This document shows, piece by piece, positions 12,466-23,456 of a stretch of DNA of 64,000 nt (positions are counted from its first letter, which is position 1; every line of letters starts with the position of its first letter). A model generated the notes under the pieces. It was not told the origin of the DNA, ran no database searches, and saw only the letters and a list, made by a program, of their open reading frames with translations. The DNA is taken from NCBI GenBank assembly GCA_016806645.1, contig JACSYO010002005.1, forward strand, positions 1,639,001-1,703,000, given 5' to 3'. The position numbers were made by a program, and so were the translations under genes. Source of the DNA: Ophiodon elongatus (Eukaryota > Chordata > Actinopteri > Perciformes > Hexagrammidae).

Positions 12466-12568
12466 GTCAACCGCTATTGGCTGTCACCCTGTCTGACGTG
12501 TCCGCGGCCGACCAATGGGAACACAGTTGTACGTCTGACGCGACCGCGGCCGACCAATGGGAACACAG
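12420..12568 (-). promoter_or_regulatory. E2F gene promoter with duplicated CCAAT module and E2F-like site
   Basis: Two near-identical 36-bp copies (12491-12526 and 12533-12568, period 42 bp) each hold a CCAAT box in a CpG-rich context. A third, oppositely oriented CCAAT (read as ATTGG on the plus strand) lies near 12474. A TTCGCGC site matching the E2F consensus lies on the minus strand at 12420-12426, which fits known autoregulation of E2F genes. The E2F-like site falls inside the exon 1 reading frame proposed here, so the exact transcription start is uncertain. Confidence 0.55.
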
Positions 12569-13095
12569 CTCCGCAACAAAGTGGGTTACCGTTACTTTAT
12601 GTGCTGCGTTTATGTTTTTTTTATGATTGAGATAACATTTTATATCGCATTTAATGAAGTTTTCTTAAAGTAAAGACAGCAAAGTACATTAAAACTGAAG
12701 CTTTATACACTTCATATTGTTTAAACATGTTGGTGAGGGACAAGTACCCCAAAAACAGGGTGAAGTTACTTGTTTTAAGATCTTGCAGAAAAAGGTTATG
12801 TCTATCACCATACATCAATTGCATAGATTGTGTACTATACAATAACTGGACCCTAATTACCATTCAGGAAAAAGCAGTGGAATCGTGTACTGGTGTATCA
12901 ATATTTTCTTCAAAAAAACAATAAAATATCACTTCGGAAATCCCCACATATACATTTTCAAACAGAATTGGCATCCTTGCAAATTACTTGTTCCTCAAAC
13001 TGTTAACTAGTAAATCTTCAAGTGATGCATTTCACCGCTTAGAATTAAATACTATTCGAGGATTAAAAAATAATATTAACACATTTCTCTTGATA

Positions 13096-13101
13096 TTTAA
13101 T
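13096..13101 (-). terminator. Candidate poly(A) signal of srfbp1
   Basis: ATTAAA on the minus strand about 190 nt after the srfbp1 stop. The next 500 bp (12570-13090) are AT-rich and show no other gene. Confidence 0.35.
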
Positions 13102-13287
13102 ACAAAAAATATCTTCAGGTTTGTTGTCCGTTACCAGCCACGAGGATGAAGAAGCAGTTTACACCCTGCAACACATTTGTCACTGAAGATCGTCTCCACT
13201 AGTATTGCGCATCCAACATACATACATTTTTTTATGTACGACACTCAATCAAAAAGGTATGTGTTCAGCGTTAATAAACAAACCATT

Positions 13288-15119
13288 TCAGTCATCAAAC
13301 TTGATCTTCTTCCCCTGGAAGGCCAGGATTTGTCCGTGCTGCTCCTTCCTTTTCTTACTGGCCTCCCAGGATGGATGCAGTGCCTGCTGTGGTGCCTCCT
13401 GGGTAAAGGCGCCGCCACCCCTGCGATCGTTGTGCCTCATGCCGTCACCCCTGCCTCGCCCCCTCCCCCTCCCCCTCCCCCTGCCGACAGAGGGAAAGGA
13501 CTCGGAGTGATTTCTTTCTGCTCCCTTCTCATACTTCTGGAACCTGGGTTGTTTACTGAAATCCCTGTCTAGACTCCCGCCACCCTTCGATCTCTCTTGG
13601 CCCCTAAATCCATCCCCATCTCTCCCTCTGCCCCTAAATCCACCCCCACCCCTCCCTCTGCCCCTAAATCCATCCCCATCCCTCCCTCTGCCCCTAAATC
13701 CATCCCCACCCCTCCCTCTGCCTGACCCTCTGCCCCCACCTGGCCTCGACGAGGAGAGGGAAGAACAAAAGACAGACTGAGAGGTCCCTTTAGACCTCAG
13801 CCTGGACTCAAGCTCGTCGAGTTCACCCTGGATTGGGTCTGAACTGGTCCCTTCGCGCTCTTTACCGGCCACGTCCCCTTCTACACTTTTCTTCTTCTTC
13901 TTATTGAATTTCCTCACTTTTCCAACAAAGAAGCCATTATCGCCGTCACTCTCTTCAGACTGGGAGGACTGCTTGAGGAAACGTTCCTCGGTGCTGTCGT
14001 CAAAGTACTCTTTCTCCTCGCCATCTGACTCTAAATCACTCTCTTCTCCCTCATCCTTTTTCTGGAGCACTTCCGGTGCAGACTCAAGATCGGTTTCCTT
14101 TTCGGCTTGAGGTGTATTTTTCACAACGTCCTTTACTTCGCTAGCTTTTATTGACGCTAATCTTACATTCCTAGCCTCTGGCATTTCTTTCCTTTGAACA
14201 TCCGCAGGAGTTGCTTTCACCGTTTCCTTTTCGGGTTCAGCAACAGTTGCTTTCACCGTTTCCTTTTCGGGTTCAGCAACAGTTGCTTTCACCGTTTCGG
14301 GTTCAGCAACAGTTGCTTTCACCGTTTCCTTTTCGGGTTCAGCAACAGTTGCATCTTTAGTGTCTTTAAGGAGATCCTATTTGCTTTCCTTCCCTCCCTG
14401 CTTTCCACCCTTCATCCGCTCCTCTTTGAAGGCTTTCACAGCAGCTTTGATGCTCTCAATCTTCTTGTTGAACTGAGGGTGAGTGGCGATGCGCGCTGTG
14501 GCCCGATCGGAAATAGTGGACTTGGGGTTTTTGCACACCTGTTCGAAGTGTAGGTTCTTCTGCAAGGCCGTCTTGGTCACCTGGCAACAGAAGTTTATCC
14601 AATTAGACATGGCACAAAGTGCGTCAGCAGTAATGAATAAACAGAAGGTATTAAGGAACCTACCAGGTCTGGCGAGAGGGTCTTCAAGGCGTGGAGCTCC
14701 TCCAGCAGTCGGCCAGCTCTCCTCTGATTCCTCTCAACCTCCATCTCTTTGCCCTTCTTCTTCTTCAGGGCGACGATCTGTCGCGTCAGCTTCCTGATGA
14801 TCAGAGCCCTCACCCTCTTCACCTCCTTCCTCATCCTCACCACCTCGTTGTTGAGGTTCAGGCACTCGTCCGCCTTTTTCTCTTTGGTTTTGACGCGGAA
14901 CGGAACTTTTTTTGCAATTTTCTTTGCGGCCTGTGGGGTTGCTTTGTCTTTCTGTTCATCCCCACCCTCCGGTTCTCCGACATCTCCCACCTCAATCTCT
15001 CCCCCCTCATCTGCAGCATCATCTTCTCCTGCTAAATCGTCTGCTTCCTCCTCCTCAATCTCTTCCTCCTGCTTCTCTTTTTCCTCAGCAGATGGCATCA
15101 TTTCCTCCAACTTGTCCAT
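13288..15119 (-). CDS. srfbp1: Serum response factor-binding protein 1 (SRFBP1/BUD22 family) with an in-frame TAG
   Basis: Coding exons: 15119-14664 (ATG at 15119) and 14580-13288 (stop TGA 13290-13288); splice sites GTAGGT and CAG. The conserved N-terminal helix starts NLNNEVVRMRKEVKRVRAL (about residue 87), continues through NQRRAGRLLEELHALK and KAAVKAFKEER. The conserved C-terminal blocks EEKEYFDDSTEERF, FFVGKVRKF, HPSWEASKKRKEQ and FQGKKIKFDD match human SRFBP1 (429 aa). The full frame would be 582 residues, but codon 220 is TAG (complement of 14377-14379), which would leave 219 residues. Differences from human: an acidic leader of about 85 residues, an ETVKATVAEPEK repeat and an RGG-rich repeat. 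Known role: nuclear cofactor of SRF, related to yeast Bud22 of ribosome biogenesis. It lies head to head with maco1. Gene identity is firm; whether this copy is functional is open. Confidence 0.88.
13601..13720 (-). repeat. Coding minisatellite, 4 x 30 bp, RGG-type repeat in srfbp1
   Basis: Four consecutive 30-bp units (13601-13630, 13631-13660, 13661-13690, 13691-13720) differ by a few substitutions only. Each encodes a decapeptide of the type GFRGRGRDGD. This makes an arginine/glycine-rich stretch typical of RNA-binding RGG regions. Confidence 0.9.
14211..14352 (-). repeat. Coding minisatellite, 36-bp unit, in srfbp1
   Basis: About four copies of a 36-bp unit encode VKATVAEPEKET. The third copy (14293-14322) lacks 6 bp, dropping two residues but keeping the frame. 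The array starts about 25 bp downstream (in gene direction) of the in-frame TAG. Confidence 0.88.
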
Positions 15120-15149
15120 GGCAAATATGATCTGGTGAAACAGTAGCCA

Positions 15150-15641
15150 TCTCAGATTAGATTAGAAAACTTTATTAATCCCCCACTCATTTGCCACCAA
15201 AAACAGACAATAGACACAGTCCACAACAGACACAGTCCACAACAGACAAAAAACACAAAACAACGAATAAATAACACCAGAAAATGCCATATGAAACATG
15301 ATTGACATTAGAAAGATGCTAAAAAACAAATTTTAAGGTGTTCATTAAAAACTTTGCTGGAACGAAAGACCTTCTGAGTGGTTCAGTAGAACACAGGCAT
15401 CCTGAGTCGCTCACTAAATGAGCTTCTGGGTTCATTAAAAAACACAGTGTAGTGGATGGCCTTCAAAAGAAACAATTGTTTTTAACTTGGCCCTTGTTCT
15501 CTTTTCTACAGTGACGTCTAGTGAGTCCGGGGTAAGGCCGATCACTGAGCCCGCTTTTCTGATCATCTTATGTATTTTTTTTTTTTTTAAATCATCCGCA
15601 GTGAGCTTATTTCTTCTGACCCGCAACTGACTGTAACTCAC
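15150..15641 (-). mobile_element. LINE fragment in srfbp1 intron 1
   Basis: A minus-strand frame near 15641-15435 reads RKAGSVIGLTPDSLDVTVEK, which resembles the C-terminal tail of fish non-LTR reverse transcriptases. The other end (complement of about 15160-15180) carries a TTAATAAAGTTTTC-type LINE tail. Heavily decayed. Confidence 0.6.
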
Positions 15642-16072
15642 GTGTTGTCAATGGCAACAACCACAACGTTATTCAATAAAATTGTAAAAACAATGATAGA
15701 AAAATAACATTACTATATAGGTCAAAATTACATCCACACTATAATCAGGAGACCAAGACATCAAACTTCATTTAAACCGTGTGGTGTTTTAAACTGATGG
15801 GTTTCAGCACCACAACACATTTATCGAAATTATATTAAATTACATCACGTGACGTCGCAGTTGAATAAGCTTGATGTTTTTAAACATATCTGCTGATGGA
15901 GCAGAGGCTGCCAAACAAACGTGGTTGAGCCAGCGTGGATAACTTTCCCCACGCAGCGTCACGTGTAAATGGGCTTATTATTTATATATTATACAAATGT
16001 TTACGTTAACTCAACAACCCGCGGCGCCTCAGCAAAGACAAGACCCCAGTGACCCGTTATTACCACACTTAC

Positions 16073-16140
16073 CGTTCAGAAAGCGGACATTAAACGCTTA
16101 AAACCGAGAGAAAAACGTCGACACGTCGGGGTGGCAGCCA
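16073..16140 (-). other. srfbp1: 5' UTR exon of srfbp1 (inferred)
   Basis: On the minus strand a consensus donor GTAAGT starts at complement 16072, directly after GC-rich sequence. A matching acceptor CAG sits at complement 15134-15132, 12 nt upstream of the srfbp1 ATG. The intron of about 0.94 kb between them holds LINE debris. The upstream end of this exon is a guess. Confidence 0.5.
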
Positions 16141-16432
16141 TGTTTTTTTCTCGACCCTCCAGTCCCGACGACGTCATGACGTTAGGTCGTGACGTCAGAC
16201 GCAAAGCCAGAGCGGGGGGGAGTGTGACGCGAGAGCGTCGTGAAAAAAGGGGGCGGTCCTTCGGTGGGACTGTGTTTTTATTTATTTCTTTGTTTCATGT
16301 GCATAAAACAACAACAATGGTGGATAATTGAAGGAGTGGAGGGGGTGGGGGGGATATATATCAGGACGAGCGGATGACAGCTCCAGTTACAGCCACCAGA
16401 CGGATATCTCAAGAGAACCAACCGGGGGGAGG
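16140..16432. promoter_or_regulatory. Bidirectional promoter of srfbp1 and maco1 with CRE sites
   Basis: The two genes diverge from this GC-rich stretch. It carries a full palindromic CRE (TGACGTCA, 16190-16197) and two half or near sites at 16170-16184, the sites bound by ATF/CREB factors. Downstream to 16432 is the presumed 5' UTR of maco1. Confidence 0.65.
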
Positions 16433-16565
16433 ATGAAGCGGCGCAATGCGGACTGCAGCAAACTCCGACGGCCCTTGAAACGGAACCGAATCACCGAGGG
16501 TATATATAGCAGGTACCGGAAAAAAAGAAGGGGGCTGGAGGGACGTTATTGTATAACAATGGCGC

Positions 16566-16598
<33 letters not shown>

Positions 16599-17127
16599 CA
16601 TATGTGGAGACGAGGCTGTGGCTGCGTGCATATTTACACGCGCGTTTTTTTTCTGGTCGGAGCTAAATGAACATGTTACAAAATATAGGCCCTTTATTTT
16701 CTCTCTGGCTTGATAGTTTAAATTCAAATTCTGGGGTAAAATATAATATATTAAAAAAAGACTGTGGATTGTGATAGATTCCGCTCAATGCAAATATGTC
16801 CAGCTAAAAAAAATTGTATAAATAAAAAATGTGCGTGAATTTGAGGGAATAATCGGGCTCGAGGGGGGTTGAGATGACAGCAGGGGCGCTCGTTTTGAAG
16901 TCCGGGGTGACGCCGGTGGCGGGGGCGGGGCTCTCACCTGTGCTTTGTCTGTCAAAGGTCTTACGTTTGAATACGACAGAGACACAATAAACCCCCCCCA
17001 AAAAATGTAATCAGGTCAAACTGGAACAAAGCGCGTGCATTATTTAAGGAGATGCAGTCACAGCAGTCTTTTCCTTTAGGTAAAAGAAACCAGCTGTGCT
17101 TTGAGCAACATGACACTGTACATACTG

Positions 17128-17184
<57 letters not shown>

Positions 17185-20100
17185 TTGTTTAGAAGTCTCT
17201 CAATCATTAGCATCCACTTCATTCATTCGAATATCTAGATGTGTACTCATGCTCACTGTTGAATTGGCATTTATCCGCCTTCAAATACAGAGGGAACTTG
17301 CAGTCACGCGGAGGATGTCCTTGTTATGATGCCGCCGCCTGAATCCTCTTGTTTCTTTCTCGTGTCTCTTTGGCTTTGAACATCTTTCTCCGTCTGTATT
17401 TGTTCCCCTTGTCGCCTCCCGCAGTACGTTCCTGTACCTGAAGTTCCTGGTGGTGTGGGTGTTAGTTCTGCTGGCCGACTTTGTGCTGGAGTTCAGGTTT
17501 GAGTACCTGTGGCCCTTCTGGCTCTTCATTCGAAGCGTCTACGACTCCTTCAGATATCAGGGACTGGTAAGAGCATGTTTATAACCCCCTCCCTCCTTTT
17601 CCACCTAATATATGTCTTTAAATGCTATGACCTAAGCTGCAGAGCACATTTGGATTGATACACAGTAAAGATTCAAATGCATCTCCAATGCACATAGCCT
17701 GTATGCAATTGGTAAAAAAACACATGTACTGTATTTACATGCTAGTGGTGTGCACATGCCACTATATTATTACATGTGTGTGTGTTTTCCTCACAGAACC
17801 TTGAGTTGTTGTTCCGTATTTAGTTGTCTGTGTCTTCCTCCTGCTCCTAGGCGTTCTCTGTTTTCTTCGTGTGTGTGGCGTTCACGTCGGACATCATCTG
17901 CCTCCTCTTCATCCCCGTCCAGTGGCTGTTTTTCGCCGCCAGCACCTACGTATGGGTCCAGTATGTCTGGCACACAGGTCAGTCTCCAAAAGGTTCTCTG
18001 TGGCCTCTTTCACCTCAAAGACTCACAAGAAATCCATAGCTGCCACGTTTCTTCAGTGCCGGACTTAAAGAGGGCTGATTATGAATTTTTTTTTGGTCTC
18101 ATCTCTTACTTTCACGCAGAAAGAGGAGTCTGTCTACCCACTGTGTCGCTGTGGATCTTGTTTGTGTACATCGAAGCTGCCATACGGTTCAAAGATCTGA
18201 AGAACTTTCACGTGGACCTGTGTCGACCCTTTGCTGCTCACTGGTAAACGTCCCACGAGAGGATTTTGACTTTTAGTAAAAAAAGGTCATGATAAACTAG
18301 CACATGCTTCGATATTTCATGCCTAAAAATACAAGGGTACTCTTGTACTTAAAAGGTGACTTTGTGTTTCCTCTCCACCTCCCAGCATCGGCTATCCAGT
18401 GGTCACGCTGGGCTTCGGCTTCAAGAGCTACGTCAGCTACAAGATGCGACTGAGGAAACAGAAGGAGGTGCAGAAGGAGAATGAGTTCTACATGCAGCTT
18501 CTACTGCAGGCTTTACCGCCGGAGCAACAGATGCTGCAGAGACAGGAGCGGGAGGCCGAGGAGGGTGAGACACGCACGAAACACACAACGCACGACCGTG
18601 TCAGCAGCGCACTCGTGCGTAGAGGAAACAAAGAGGAGAGGTGTCACGTAATCCTGGGGTTGGTCTGCCTGGCAAAGGAACACGGAACCAGACCGAGGCT
18701 TCGGATGCTTTTTGTCCGCGTTCAAGCTTTACTGCCGGCTTTCACACCAGCAGAAACAACTCAAATGCACCGGAGTTCTTCTGCTTGAGCCAAACGGGTA
18801 TATTTTGTAGTTTTAATAGAAAGCAGAAAGTATTCCTGGAAAAAAAAAAGCCTGCCGTGTCGGGGGATGTTCTCCGTTTTGACTCGCGCTCCCATCATTC
18901 AATCTATGTCTGCGGTCGTGTTCCCGTATTGCTGCGGGATTTTGGTTAACTCTTGTCTCCATGTGCTCTCCTCCCAGCTGCCTTAGCGAAAGGGATCTCC
19001 GAGGTGGAACCCGCCGTTCTGTCCCAAAACGGAGCACCTCCCGGAAAGAAAAGCCCCCCGGTCCCGCTACCGGAGCTGGAGTACCGGGAGAAGGGGAAGG
19101 ACAGTACCGCGAAAGAGCGCGAGGGCAAAAAAACAAACGCGGTTGGAATCAATAACAACAGTATTATACACGCACTGGACTCCAAACTACAGGAGGCGGA
19201 GTACATAGAGAACTACGTCGGGGCAAAGAGACTGAATAACGACCTGGCGGGGGAGAACGCGCACGCCGACGCCAACGCCAACACGCACGCCGCTTCCAAA
19301 GAGGAGACGGCCGGGGCGGGGAAGAACTACAAAAATGCCAGCGGCGGCGGCGGGGGCAACATTTCCAACTCGTCCCCGCGGAATCACAGTTCTTCGAACG
19401 GCAGCGTCCCGCCGGGTTCCTCGACCGGTAAGAACGAGAAGAAGCAGAAGGGGGCGGGGAAGGGGCAGAAGGACCCGGTGGAGAACTGCATCCCCAACAA
19501 CCAGCTGGGCAAGCCGGACGCCCTCGTACGGTAAGACACAGCGCGGTACTGCTGAAGGTTAAAGGTCACCACCGTACATACAATAATGGAGTAATTGAGA
19601 CGCGGCCCCTCCCCTTTTTCTCCTTTTCTGAAAGGCTGGAGCAGGACGTGAAGCGTCTGAAGGCCGATCTTCAGGCCAACCGGCAGTTGGAGTCGGAGCT
19701 GCGCAGTCAGCTCTCCTCTCTGAGCAGCCAGGACCGCAGCCTGCGCTCCGAGCTGGGCCAGCTGCGCCAGGACAACGAGCTGCTGCAGAACAAGTGCGTA
19801 ACTCGGGCGGCGCGCTCGCAGGGTAACGCCGCATTCGCCCGAAACTTCTCTACCAACAATCGTACATAAGTTGTTACGCAATAAATATAATTTCTCAGGT
19901 TGAGGCAGGCCCGCTGGGTGGTTCGGGACTGTGTGACGGTCCCCGTAGGGTTTCATCACAGAACCGGAGCACTGGGTTTTTTTGTCCCTCTGTCTACCAG
20001 GGGAACAGTTGATACCTAACATGGTGATGGGATTGTACAGGTTACGAGCTACTGTACTTAGCTGAGGCACTTAAACGTAATACTGCATAGTTTCCTGATT

Positions 20101-21886
20101 TATCCACATTCCACTATAACACAAGTTGCATGCGGTCGAAATACTTAAGCTTAACTTACAGAAATGTAGTAAAACTGGCATTTGGACAAAAGAGCTTGGT
20201 GCAAACGTAACATACTGAGGGTCGGGGTCCCTCCTGCTCACGCCTCACCTCTTATTGCCCGTGTGCTCACTTTTTCTCCAGTTTATAGGCAGCTTCTAAA
20301 AACGTTACCCCGTTGGTGGGGCATCCCAGCACACCGCAGCTTTTAGGCACTTTCTCTCGTTTTGAAAAGTGACAAGGAGGCACCGTCACACAATACAAAT
20401 TCAATGAATCACCCGACCAATCATCACCAGCTGAGCTCCCCTTCGCTGGTGACCGACGGCGCTGTTGTCGGTCACTGTGATCCGCAGTGCGTCGCTTCCT
20501 CCCGTAAAAGCTTTACCTCGGTGCAAAGTGTGTTTCCTCTTGTGGTCCAGCCCCGGTTGACCGTGTGTCGTCCCCCCCACCCCCTCTCTCCGCGCTGCAG
20601 GCTCCACAGTGCCGTCCAGGCCAAGCAGAAGGACAAGCAGACCATCTCCCAGCTGGAGAAGAGGCTGAAGGCCGAGCAGGAGGCTCGCGCCCTCGCTGAG
20701 AAACAGCTGGCCGAGGAGCGGAAGAGGAAGAAGATGGAGGAGGCCACGGCTGCCCGGGCCGTGGCGTTAGCCACCGCCACCAGGTACGGTCCGGCCCGGC
20801 TCCTCGGGAGGAGCTCCTGCTCATTGAGCAGATTGAATCGGCACATACCGAGACAGGAAATAGACACATTTGCCTTTTTTACCACTATTAAAAGTGTATT
20901 TTCCTCTTCTTCTGGCCAACAGAGTGGAGTCCACTGACTCTCTGCGCGGTCGCATCCGAGAGCTGGAGAACGAGTGCAAGAAGCTCAGCATGGACACGAA
21001 GCTCAAGGAGGAGCAGATTCGGGATCTGGAGGGCAAGTGTCAGGTGAGGAGGGAAAGACTTCCCTTTTCTCTCTCTGGCGGCATGAGGCTTGGGGTTTAT
21101 GAAGTTGTGCTTCCCGTGTCATTAACGAGATTGTAAAATACGTGATTTAAAGTCTGTGATTGTAATCGGGGATAAGCTCTCATTAACAGGCGGCTGCTGC
21201 TCTTGAGTCTCTCACAACAACAGCTGGGGATCACTTTACTGAAGTCATATGCCATTTTAGCTTTTGGTAATTGATGTAATTAAATAAATAGACCCCCCCT
21301 CCACACCCCCGTGCCTTCTGATGCATCAAGCATTTAGCACAGCTTTGTTCAGAAAGTAAGACAGTTTAGTGGCTTATAATTTATTTTTTGGTAAGTGTGA
21401 AACGGGGGGGTCTCCAGCCTCGTTCCCTCTGAGAGCTCACTTGACAAAACGAAAGTGTCCGAGACCGACTTCTAGCACCAAGTTTTACGTCACCAAAATT
21501 TCCGTCTTACTTTTGTGGCCCTTTTTTGAATAAGCTGTAGGCTTGAAGGGCTTTTTTTCTGGAGTTTTTAGATCGGATGTTTGCCACTAAAAGTACATTG
21601 GTGAACAAACAAAAACATTCCTCAAGAAAAGAATTATGCTAACGTCACCTAATGCTCAGGGAATTTGAAAGCAGCGTAACTCTTTTAATTGACTGCAGAA
21701 TGTGCAAACAATCATTTTGTGTCAGAAGGGATGTCTGTGAATTTAACTGGATAGAAATTTAAACCGGTTTACAAAAAAAAAAAAAAAAAATATATATTCT
21801 TTGAACCTTTATCGAGCTACTGGTGTACCTGCTGTAAAATGTACATGCTGTTGTAGCCTAATCTCCTCTTCCTCTCTCGCCTGGTG

Positions 21887-21922
<36 letters not shown>

Positions 21923-22388
21923 AGCTGAGGAAGTACAAAGAGAACGAGAAGGACACGGAGGTGCTGATGTCGGCGCTGTCGGCCATGCAGGAGAAGACCC
22001 AGCACCTGGAGAACAGCCTGAGCGCCGAGACCCGGATCAAGCTGGACCTCTTCTCTGCGCTGGGCGACGCCAAGAGGCAGCTGGAGATAGCGCAAGGTGG
22101 GGGAACGCCGTTGTTTTGTCCTCGTCGTCATATTTTCGACGCTCCGGAGTCTGACGGTGGCGCCCGGCTCTCGACTGGAGGTCACGCTGTCTTTTGTTGG
22201 CGAGGGATAAATGATCTGATTCGTGAGCCGTTATGTAATCAACTCCTCCCCGTTGGTGTCCGTCCACTAGAAGGGCTTGTTCCTGCCTCTTGACAGGCTC
22301 AGATTGTTATGACAACATTATGGAGAGGACCCTCCATTTCCTATCGACAAACACCTTTGCTACGCTTTCCGTCCTCCAACAAAACTCC

Positions 22389-22419
<31 letters not shown>

Positions 22420-22465
22420 TTCTCTTTCTCTTTCTCCTCTCTCTCTGTCTCTGTCTCTGTCTCTG

Positions 22466-22526
<61 letters not shown>

Positions 22527-22627
22527 TCCACCTCTCTCTCTCTCTCCACCTCTCTCTCTCTGTTTCTCTGTCTGTCTGTCTCTTTCTCCACCTCTCTCTG
22601 TGTCTCTGTCTTTGTGTGTGTCTGTCT

Positions 22628-22719
<92 letters not shown>

Positions 22720-23456
22720 GATAGCTTTCCACGAAGACGTCGGACGCTTATGATAACAATTGGAGCTCGTCGGTGGCAAACACAAACACGTTTAAGTGGA
22801 CGTAAATTGGCGGGGAGGAATTTCCCCCGAGTGATTACATCACGGCCCGTTTCACAGCATTTGATATTTGGGCCACTTTCAACACTGGAAAACACTCAAG
22901 TTACCCTTTAAACATCTGTAAAGGTTTTTTATTTCTGCTTTTGGACACAAAATCAATAACAGTAGAGCGGTGCCCGCCCCTTTACCATCTCTGGGCGTAT
23001 TAGCCCATTGTAGGCCATGTTTCAAAGCAGGAATCAGGACTACTTAATGCAAATTATGTGTTTTTATAGGATCTTTATATATCGTTATGATGAAGAGGTT
23101 TGATTTGTCTGGATTTCCCGTCACATCTCATCCGTTAATTCTCAATTGATTGTCATCACAATGTGCCGTCACTGCCGGGGATTCAGTCCCCTCTCACTCT
23201 TTCCTCAACCCGGTGGCACGACTGTGTCTTTGTGTGTCCTCCGTCTCCTCCAGGCCAGATCCACCAGAGGGAGCAGGAGATCGCGGAGCTGAAGCAGAAG
23301 ATCGCGGAGGTGATGGCCGTGATGCCCAGCCTGTCCTACTCCTCGGACGGCAGCAACCACAGCCCCGTCGGCCCGCACTACTCCTCCAAGTTCATGGACA
23401 ATAGTCCCTCCTCCCTGGACCCCAACGCCTCGGTCTACCAGCCCCTCAAGAAGTGA
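16433..23456 (+). CDS. maco1: Macoilin (TMEM57), complete, 11 coding exons
   Basis: Coding exons: 16433-16512, 17425-17566, 17851-17977, 18120-18243, 18386-18564, 18978-19530, 19635-19793, 20601-20783, 20923-21043, 21922-22096, 23254-23456. Every junction is GT-AG and in frame; total 2046 nt, 681 residues (human 664). The protein opens MKRRNADCSKLRRPLKRNRI and ends DPNASVYQPLKK, as in human macoilin. Hydrophobic segments fall at about 28-48, 75-115, 121-141 and 157-172. A low-complexity middle (exon 6, about 218-402) is rich in Asn, Ser and charged residues. Coiled-coil helices occupy about 403-640. Known role: conserved ER/nuclear-envelope membrane protein of neurons, needed for normal neuronal activity in worms. 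The ATG is the first conserved Met. It shares a promoter with srfbp1. Fish may have two paralogs (a/b); I cannot assign which. Confidence 0.96.
17130..17180. repeat. (CT)n microsatellite, maco1 intron 1
   Basis: About 25 uninterrupted CT units. Confidence 0.95.
21889..21921 (+). repeat. (CA)n tract forming the acceptor of maco1 exon 10
   Basis: About 16 CA units run directly into the AG of the exon 10 acceptor, so the usual pyrimidine tract next to the AG is replaced by the repeat. Confidence 0.95.
22388..22717 (+). repeat. Long (CT)n-rich microsatellite in maco1 intron 10
   Basis: About 330 bp of nearly pure polypyrimidine, mostly CT with TTT, CCA and TGT interruptions; the last 85 bp or so is pure CT. 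Confidence 0.97.

Noticed and set aside
22290..22911. Long frames of Ser/Leu or Arg/Glu repeats on both strands
   Set aside because: Pure translation of the CT microsatellite in maco1 intron 10.
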